Made by a program: the position numbers and the translations under genes
Assembly (NCBI GenBank): GCA_905236735.1
Contig: CAJOOU010000070.1
Coordinates: 1-11,738 of the forward strand
DNA length: 11,738 nt
Direction of reading: 5' to 3'
Source: an uncultured Eubacterium sp.
GTDB taxonomy: Bacteria; Bacillota; Clostridia; Lachnospirales; Lachnospiraceae
In this document: piece after piece, positions 6,134-11,738 of the stretch
Position numbering within the stretch: position 1 is the stretch's first letter
Layout of the letters: each line of letters opens with the position of its first letter
The notes under the pieces: generated by a model
The model's database searches: none
The model's input: only the letters and a program-made list of their open reading frames with translations
What the model was told of the DNA's origin: nothing

Positions 6134-9100
6134 ATGGATGGAAAAGTATTTAGGGATGTATTTCCGACTTTTGAAACAGATGAGGAGACTGCAAGACTTC
6201 TCGAGGGAGTAGAGGTAACCAGGGTTTCCTCAAACCCTGAGAAGTCTGTTATTCGTGTCTATATTCTGAGTAAAAGACTGATAGCCAAAAGAGATATCTG
6301 GAGGATAGAAGACGGTCTTAAATCCCAGCTTTTCCCGAGGGTAAAAATCAGAATACAGATTATGGAGAAATACGAACTCTCGGATTTGTATACTCCGGAA
6401 ACTCTTTTTGAAATCTACAGGGAAAGCATTTTTTTGGAACTTAAAGCCAAAAGTATTTTCGATTACAATATTCTCAAAAGGACAAACATTACATTTCCTG
6501 AGGAAGGCTGTATGATGATGAGTCTTCCACAGACAATAATTACACCGGATAAAACGGATGAGCTCATCCGTTTTTTACGCACGGTGTTTACCGAAAGATG
6601 CGGCATAAATCTGGATATCAGAACAGAGTTCCATAAGATGGAAGAAAACAAAAACCGCAGGGCACTAGAAGCGAAGATAGAAAGCCAGATTCGGGAGATT
6701 TCAGAAAGGGTAACCGGCAAAAAAGAGCCTAAGGTAATGACAAAGAAAGACAATATAATTGAGTTTGGAGGCCCTGCGATAAGTATTATCAAATCGAATA
6801 ATCCCGAAGTAGTCTACGGCAAGGATTTTGAGGAAGCCGAGCCCATAGAGATAAGTCAGCTTTTCGGTGATGTCGGAGAGGTTGTTTTAAGGGGAAAAAT
6901 TATTTCTTCCGATGAGAGAGGCATAAGGAACGAAAAGAGTATAGTTACCTTTATCCTTACGGATTTTACGGACTCTATAAAGATAAAGCTTTTTGTTAAA
7001 AATGAAAACCTGAAAGAACTCTACGAAGGAGTTCACACAGGTGCTTTTGTAAAGGTCAGGGGCATTTGTGCGATGGACAGCTATGACAAGGAGATATGCA
7101 TAAGCTCTGTTTTCGGCATTAAAAAAGCTGCTGATTTTACAGTGCCGAGAATGGATGATGCAATAGAAAAAAGGGTGGAACTGCATTGTCATACAAAGAT
7201 GAGTGATATGGATGCGGTTTCCGATGTAAAAGACATTATAAACTGTGCAAAGAGATGGGGACATAAGGCTATAGCCATTACCGACCATGGTGTTGTGCAG
7301 GCATTTACCGATGCCAATCATGCAGTGAGCAGAGATGACGATTTTAAGGTGATTTACGGTGTGGAAGGCTATCTGGTTGATGACTCCAAAAAGATAGTGA
7401 CCGGCCCTAAAGGACAGAGCATTTACGGTAAATATGTTGTATTTGATATAGAAACCACCGGTTTTTCGCCGGTAAGCGACAGGATAATTGAAATAGGTGC
7501 TGTTAAAGTAGAAGACGGAAAGATTACGGACAGGTTTTCGGTATTTGTTAATCCGCAAAAACCCATACCCTATAAAATTGAGGATTTAACAGGGATAAAT
7601 GACTCAATGGTTGCAGATGCGAGAGTCATTGAGGAGATTCTACCGGAATTTCTGGAGTTTTGCGAGGGCGCTGTAATGGTAGCCCATAATGCGGACTTTG
7701 ATATGAGTTTTATCAGAGAAAACTCTGCGAGAATGGATATTCCGTGTGAATTTACCTATGTCGATACCGTTGCGCTTGCCAAGGCCCTTGTACCGGTGCT
7801 CAAAAATTACAAACTTGATACTGTTGCCAAGGCGCTTGGCGTTTCGCTTTTAAACCATCACAGGGCTGTGGATGATGCCGGGGCTACGGCTGAAATATTT
7901 GTAAAACTCATCAAAAAACTCTCCGACAGAGAGATTGACAATCTGGACAATGTAAATGTCCTCGGAGAAAATGATGCGGAATCCATAAAAAAACTTCACC
8001 AGTATCATGTGATTATACTTGCGAAAAATGATATAGGAAGGGTAAATCTCTATAAACTTGTATCTGATTCACATATTAAATACTATTCGAGATTCCCTAA
8101 GATACCTAAAAGTGAACTGGAAAAATACAGAGAAGGCCTTATTATAGGCTCTGCTTGTGAGCAGGGAGAATTGTATCAGGCGATATTAAGAGGAGCAGCG
8201 GATCAGGAGATAACCAGACTGGTTAATTTTTACGACTATCTCGAGGTACAGCCGCTCGGAAACAATGCCTTTATGATAGAGTCGACCAGGAGGGATTATG
8301 AAAACATTTCCTCTGAGGAAGACCTTCGTGAGATTAACAGGAAAATCGTAAAACTCGGAGAAAAGTTCGGCAAACCTGTTGTTGCCACCTGTGATGTACA
8401 TTTCCTCAATCCTGAAGATGAGGTATACAGACGGATTATCATGGCCGGAAAAGGATTTGCTGACGCGGACTCCCAGCCGCCGCTTTATCTGCATACCACC
8501 GATGAGATGCTTAAAGAGTTTGAGTATCTCGGAATGGATAAGGCAGAGGAAATCGTAATTACAAATACGAATAAAATCGCGGATATGTGCGAAAAAATCG
8601 TACCGGTGCGTCCGGATAAGTGTCCGCCGGTAATCGACCGCTCGGATGAGATGCTCAGAGAAATCTGTTATACGAAGGCGCATGAGATATACGGAGAAAA
8701 TCTCCCGGAAGTCGTAACGGAAAGACTCGAAAGAGAGCTTAATTCGATTATCTCAAACGGATTTGCCGTGATGTATATTATAGCGCAGAAACTGGTGTGG
8801 AAGTCAAATGAAGACGGATATCTGGTCGGTTCGAGAGGTTCGGTAGGGTCATCTTTTGTTGCTACCATGGCCGGAATAACTGAGGTTAATCCGTTAAGTC
8901 CGCATTATTACTGCACACAGTGCCACTACAGCGACTTTGATTCGGAAGATGTGAAAAAATATGCCGGAGGAGCAGGATGCGATATGCCTGATAAGCTGTG
9001 TCCGGTCTGCGGCAAACCGCTTAAAAAAGAGGGATTTGATATACCGTTTGAGACCTTCCTTGGATTTAAAGGAAACAAAGAACCGGATATTGACCTTAAT

Positions 9101-10534
9101 TTCTCCGGAGAGTATCAGGCGAAGGCTCATAAATACACCGAGGTTATATTCGGAGACGGACAGACATTCCGCGCGGGTACTGTAGGTACCCTTGCCGACA
9201 AGACGGCATACGGCTATGTGAAAAACTATTACGAGGAACACGGCACTCCCAAAAGAGGCTGTGAGATAGACCGTATAGTGCAGGGATGTGTAGGCGTTAA
9301 AAGAACCACAGGTCAGCATCCGGGAGGTATTATTGTGCTTCCTCACGGAGAAAATATCTATTCGTTTACACCTTTGCAGCATCCGGCTAACGATATGACG
9401 ACCGACATCATAACTACGCATTTTGATTACCATTCGATAGATCACAATCTGCTGAAACTTGATATCCTCGGACACGACGATCCTACGATGATTAGGATGC
9501 TTGAGGATTTAACGGGGATAAATGCCCAGGAGATACCGCTTGATGACCCCAAGGTCATGAGTCTGTTTACTTCAACAGAGGCTTTGGGAATCACACCGGA
9601 TGATATAGACGGTTGCAAGACCGGGTCTTTGGGTATACCGGAGTTTGGTACGGACTTCGTTATACAGATGCTTTTGGATACGCAGCCCAGCTGTTTTTCC
9701 GACCTTATAAGGATAGCGGGACTCGGACACGGTACGGATGTGTGGCTCGGCAATGCCCAGACTCTTATAAAAGAGGGAAAGTGTACCATTTCAACAGCTA
9801 TCTGTACCAGAGATGATATTATGACCTATCTTATAGGAATGGGACTCGAATCCGAGCGGTCATTTAAGATAATGGAAGCCGTAAGAAAAGGCAAGGTTGC
9901 CGGAGGCAAGAGTAAGGAATGGCCCGAATGGAAGGCGGATATGGAGGCACATGGTGTGCCGGACTGGTATATATGGTCATGCGAGAGAATACAGTATATG
10001 TTTCCCAAGGCTCATGCTGCCGCATATGTTATGATGGCATGGAGGATTGCTTATTGTAAGATTAATTATCCGCTTGCATATTATGCTGCGTATTTCAGTA
10101 TAAGGGCGACAAGTTTCAACTATGAGATTATGGCTCAGGGCAAGGAAAAGCTGATGTATTATATGGATGATTACAAGAGAAGAAAAGATGAGCTTTCCAA
10201 GGCCGAACAGGATACATTTAAGGATATGCATAATGTTCTGGAAATGTATGCCAGAGGGTTTGAATTTGTACCTATAGATATATATTCTGCCGAGGCGCAC
10301 AGGTTCAGGATAGTCGGAGACAAGCTTATGGCTGCCCTTGATACGATAGATGGAGTAGGCGCAGCGGCAGCAGAGCAGATAGAGGATGCGGCAAAAGACG
10401 GGGCTTATCTTTCGAGAGAGGATTTCAGGAACAGGACAAAGGTATCAAAGACCGTGGTAGAGTCAATGGACAAACTCGGACTTTTCGGAGATTTACCGGA
10501 AACAAACCAGTTATCTATATTTGACTTTGCATAG
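6134..10534 (+). CDS. polC: DNA polymerase III alpha subunit, PolC type
   Basis: The Gram-positive replicative DNA polymerase with built-in 3'-5' proofreading. It has 1466 residues (B. subtilis PolC has 1437). In order: an N-terminal domain (about 1-230); an OB fold (about 249-335); a PHP domain starting at ELHCHTKMSD (His351, His353) with TDHG at 383-386; and a DEDD exonuclease inserted into the PHP domain, with FDIETTGF (Asp438, Glu440), AHNADFD (Asp521) and HRAVDD (His576, Asp581). The second PHP half includes CDVHFL. Then come a zinc finger (Cys927, Cys930, Cys956, Cys959, with an extra Cys949) and the catalytic PDIDLNFSGEYQ (Asp985, Asp987). A helix-hairpin-helix lies near 1405-1416, and the C-terminal QLSIF (1459-1463) fits the beta-clamp-binding pentapeptide. 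Residues 1255-1263 (VAGGKSKEW) look like a short insertion relative to Bacillus. Intact, with a weak ribosome site. Confidence 0.98.
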   Translation: MDGKVFRDVFPTFETDEETARLLEGVEVTRVSSNPEKSVIRVYILSKRLIAKRDIWRIEDGLKSQLFPRVKIRIQIMEKYELSDLYTPETLFEIYRESIFLELKAKSIFDYNILKRTNITFPEEGCMMMSLPQTIITPDKTDELIRFLRTVFTERCGINLDIRTEFHKMEENKNRRALEAKIESQIREISERVTGKKEPKVMTKKDNIIEFGGPAISIIKSNNPEVVYGKDFEEAEPIEISQLFGDVGEVVLRGKIISSDERGIRNEKSIVTFILTDFTDSIKIKLFVKNENLKELYEGVHTGAFVKVRGICAMDSYDKEICISSVFGIKKAADFTVPRMDDAIEKRVELHCHTKMSDMDAVSDVKDIINCAKRWGHKAIAITDHGVVQAFTDANHAVSRDDDFKVIYGVEGYLVDDSKKIVTGPKGQSIYGKYVVFDIETTGFSPVSDRIIEIGAVKVEDGKITDRFSVFVNPQKPIPYKIEDLTGINDSMVADARVIEEILPEFLEFCEGAVMVAHNADFDMSFIRENSARMDIPCEFTYVDTVALAKALVPVLKNYKLDTVAKALGVSLLNHHRAVDDAGATAEIFVKLIKKLSDREIDNLDNVNVLGENDAESIKKLHQYHVIILAKNDIGRVNLYKLVSDSHIKYYSRFPKIPKSELEKYREGLIIGSACEQGELYQAILRGAADQEITRLVNFYDYLEVQPLGNNAFMIESTRRDYENISSEEDLREINRKIVKLGEKFGKPVVATCDVHFLNPEDEVYRRIIMAGKGFADADSQPPLYLHTTDEMLKEFEYLGMDKAEEIVITNTNKIADMCEKIVPVRPDKCPPVIDRSDEMLREICYTKAHEIYGENLPEVVTERLERELNSIISNGFAVMYIIAQKLVWKSNEDGYLVGSRGSVGSSFVATMAGITEVNPLSPHYYCTQCHYSDFDSEDVKKYAGGAGCDMPDKLCPVCGKPLKKEGFDIPFETFLGFKGNKEPDIDLNFSGEYQAKAHKYTEVIFGDGQTFRAGTVGTLADKTAYGYVKNYYEEHGTPKRGCEIDRIVQGCVGVKRTTGQHPGGIIVLPHGENIYSFTPLQHPANDMTTDIITTHFDYHSIDHNLLKLDILGHDDPTMIRMLEDLTGINAQEIPLDDPKVMSLFTSTEALGITPDDIDGCKTGSLGIPEFGTDFVIQMLLDTQPSCFSDLIRIAGLGHGTDVWLGNAQTLIKEGKCTISTAICTRDDIMTYLIGMGLESERSFKIMEAVRKGKVAGGKSKEWPEWKADMEAHGVPDWYIWSCERIQYMFPKAHAAAYVMMAWRIAYCKINYPLAYYAAYFSIRATSFNYEIMAQGKEKLMYYMDDYKRRKDELSKAEQDTFKDMHNVLEMYARGFEFVPIDIYSAEAHRFRIVGDKLMAALDTIDGVGAAAAEQIEDAAKDGAYLSREDFRNRTKVSKTVVESMDKLGLFGDLPETNQLSIFDFA
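7578..7601 (+). repeat. Direct repeat, copy 1 (inside the polC exonuclease domain)
   Basis: A 24-base stretch beginning TTGAGGATTTAAC and ending GGGATAAATG recurs at 9501-9524 with a single A/G difference. It encodes EDLTGIN in the exonuclease segment following KIPYKI-type residues. The copies are 1923 bases apart, a multiple of three. Confidence 0.7.
9501..9524 (+). repeat. Direct repeat, copy 2 (inside the polC polymerase domain)
   Basis: Matches 7578-7601 in 23 of 24 bases and in the same reading frame, encoding EDLTGIN after MIRML in the polymerase core. Both peptide motifs are, as far as I recall, normal for their separate domains, so the identity probably reflects shared codon choice rather than duplication. 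Confidence 0.7.
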
Positions 10535-10558
10535 CAAACATATTTTGAGGAGAACAGG

Positions 10559-11689
10559 ATGAGAGATTTAGTGGAAATCAGACAGGAAATAGATGAGATA
10601 GACAAGGAAATAGTGGCTTTATATGAAAGACGAATGAAGGATGTAGAAGAGGTTGCCGAATACAAAATTGAGCATGGCAAGGCGGTTTTTGACAAGTCGA
10701 GAGAAGACGAGAAAATCATGACTTTAGGCAATCTTGCTTCAAGCGATTTTAACCGCACAGGTGTTGAGGAACTTTTTAAGCAGCTTATGTCAATGAGCCG
10801 CAAACTTCAGTACAGACTGCTTACCAGAAGAGGAGTACTCGGAAAACTTCCTTTTATTGCCGTGGATGAAATAGAAAAAAAGGATGTCAGAGTCGTATTT
10901 CAGGGAGTGGAAGGTGCCTACAGCGAGATGGCTGTAATGAAGTATTTCGGAAAAGATACAAGCCGTTTTCATGTAGAGACATTCAGGGATGCGATGAATG
11001 CAATAGCAGACGGACTCGCTGATTATGCGGTACTTCCAATTGAGAACTCGTCTGCAGGTATAGTAAGTCAGAACTATGATATGCTCTCTGAATTTGAAAA
11101 CTACATTGTTGGAGAGCAGACAATAAGGATAGAGCATTGCCTTTTGGGACTGCCGGATGCCGAAATGTCTGATATAAGGACGGTTTATTCTCATCCACAG
11201 GGACTTATGCAGTGTAAAAGATTTCTTTTGGAGCATAGGAACTGGAATCAGGTCGAAGAAGAAAACACCGCTGTTTCGGCTCTGTTAGTAAAGACAGAAG
11301 GCATAAAGTCGCAGGCTGCCATAGCCTCAAGACAGGCTGCATCTTTATACGGTCTCAAGATTCTTCAGGAAAACATTGCTACCGAAGATGATAATTTTAC
11401 CAGATTCATTATAGTATCAAATCAGAGAATCTTCCGAAAGGATGCTAAAAAGATAAGTATCTGCTTCAGACTGCCTCACGAGTCGGGAGCGTTGTACCGT
11501 CTGATGTCACATTTTATCTATAATGGCGTAAATATGAACAAGATAGAATCCCGTCCCATGCAGGGGATAAGCTGGGAGTACGAATTCTTTGTCGATTTTG
11601 ACGGCAACCTTGAAGATGAGGGAGTAAAAAATGCCCTTCGCGGAATAAGGGAAGAGGCAATTAACCTTAGAATTCTCGGAAACTACTAA
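10559..11689 (+). CDS. pheA: Bifunctional chorismate mutase/prephenate dehydratase (P-protein)
   Basis: Converts chorismate to prephenate and then to phenylpyruvate, the committed branch to phenylalanine. The protein has 376 residues in three parts. An AroQ-type chorismate mutase (about 1-86) carries Arg8, Arg25, Lys36, Arg48, Glu49 and Gln84, lining up with Arg11, Arg28, Lys39, Arg51, Glu52 and Gln88 of the E. coli enzyme. After a short linker, the prephenate dehydratase domain (about 110-287) shows FQGVEGAYSEMA, LPIENSSAGIV at 159-169, SHPQGLMQC at 211-219 and the catalytic TRF at 281-283. A C-terminal ACT domain (about 298-376) has SGALY and ESRP, the usual phenylalanine-binding motifs, so feedback inhibition by phenylalanine is expected. 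The ATG at 10559 follows GAGGAG (10547-10552). It lies 24 bases after polC with no terminator between them. Confidence 0.96.
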   Translation: MRDLVEIRQEIDEIDKEIVALYERRMKDVEEVAEYKIEHGKAVFDKSREDEKIMTLGNLASSDFNRTGVEELFKQLMSMSRKLQYRLLTRRGVLGKLPFIAVDEIEKKDVRVVFQGVEGAYSEMAVMKYFGKDTSRFHVETFRDAMNAIADGLADYAVLPIENSSAGIVSQNYDMLSEFENYIVGEQTIRIEHCLLGLPDAEMSDIRTVYSHPQGLMQCKRFLLEHRNWNQVEEENTAVSALLVKTEGIKSQAAIASRQAASLYGLKILQENIATEDDNFTRFIIVSNQRIFRKDAKKISICFRLPHESGALYRLMSHFIYNGVNMNKIESRPMQGISWEYEFFVDFDGNLEDEGVKNALRGIREEAINLRILGNY

Positions 11690-11690
11690 A

Positions 11691-11698
11691 AAGGAGGT
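11691..11698 (+). promoter_or_regulatory. Strong ribosome binding site for the next gene
   Basis: AAGGAGGT is a near-perfect Shine-Dalgarno, one base after the pheA stop codon. The next ATG (11712) is 13 bases further on, a little longer than ideal. The close packing suggests the operon continues past pheA. Confidence 0.7.
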
Positions 11699-11711
11699 CC
11701 GGTAAAAAACT

Positions 11712-11738
11712 ATGGTAAACGATAATCTGATACTGTAT
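11712..11738 (+). CDS. Start of an unidentified gene, cut by the window end
   Basis: Nine codons are visible (MVNDNLILY), following a strong AAGGAGGT. There is no in-frame stop before the window ends. Too little is present to identify the product, and I make no functional call. Its position directly behind pheA with no terminator suggests the same transcript. Confidence 0.55.

Noticed and set aside
6887..7558. 223-codon reverse-strand ORF opposite polC
   Set aside because: Long for chance, but it mirrors the OB/PHP/exonuclease coding region and is rich in His, Tyr and Asn as expected from reversed codons; no start signal or domain seen.
8186..8683. 165-codon reverse-strand ORF opposite polC
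   Set aside because: Shadow of the polC PHP/core frame, with no ribosome site or family resemblance.
8894..9475. 193-codon reverse-strand ORF opposite polC
   Set aside because: Covers the most conserved polymerase region, whose codon pattern explains the open antisense frame.
1..11738. Mobile elements, CRISPR, tRNA or rRNA genes, riboswitches, defence or toxin systems
   Set aside because: Nearly every base is taken up by conserved housekeeping genes and the gaps are at most 90 bases; no repeat array, inverted termini, cloverleaf or T-box pattern was found by eye.

Overview
This window is an uninterrupted piece of a bacterial housekeeping operon, all on the + strand. It carries nine recognisable genes and the first codons of a tenth. 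The organism is most likely an anaerobic Firmicute of class Clostridia, probably family Lachnospiraceae. The reasons are a PolC-type replicative polymerase (a Gram-positive hallmark), the gene order pyrH-frr-uppS-cdsA-dxr-rseP-ispG-polC, the MEP route of isoprenoid synthesis, strong AGGAGG ribosome sites, moderate to low GC, and protein sequences that I recognise as Lachnospiraceae-like. The family assignment comes from memory, not from a database search.

Layout: pyrH (UMP kinase, missing its N-terminus at the window edge) and frr (ribosome recycling factor) form the translation/nucleotide end. A 90-base gap follows, the largest non-coding stretch in the window, holding a perfect 9-bp hairpin that overlaps a strong Shine-Dalgarno sequence. 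Then come uppS, cdsA, dxr, rseP and ispG, tightly packed or overlapping: the membrane and isoprenoid block. A 44-base leader precedes polC, the 1466-residue DNA polymerase III alpha subunit. It is followed by pheA, a bifunctional chorismate mutase/prephenate dehydratase with an ACT domain. A good ribosome site and nine codons of another gene end the window.

How the genes work together: Dxr and IspG are the second and second-to-last enzymes of the MEP pathway, which makes IPP and DMAPP. UppS polymerises IPP into undecaprenyl diphosphate, the carrier lipid for cell-wall synthesis. CdsA makes CDP-diacylglycerol for phospholipids, and RseP is the intramembrane site-2 protease. PyrH supplies UDP. 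PolC replicates the chromosome. PheA commits chorismate to phenylalanine. No terminator is visible between genes, so read-through transcription is likely across most of the window.

I found no mobile element, CRISPR array, RNA gene, toxin-antitoxin pair, defence island or new system. The points worth a second look are small: the hairpin and remote Shine-Dalgarno before uppS, the forced TTG start of rseP, the weak ribosome site of polC, and a 23/24-base in-phase direct repeat inside polC.
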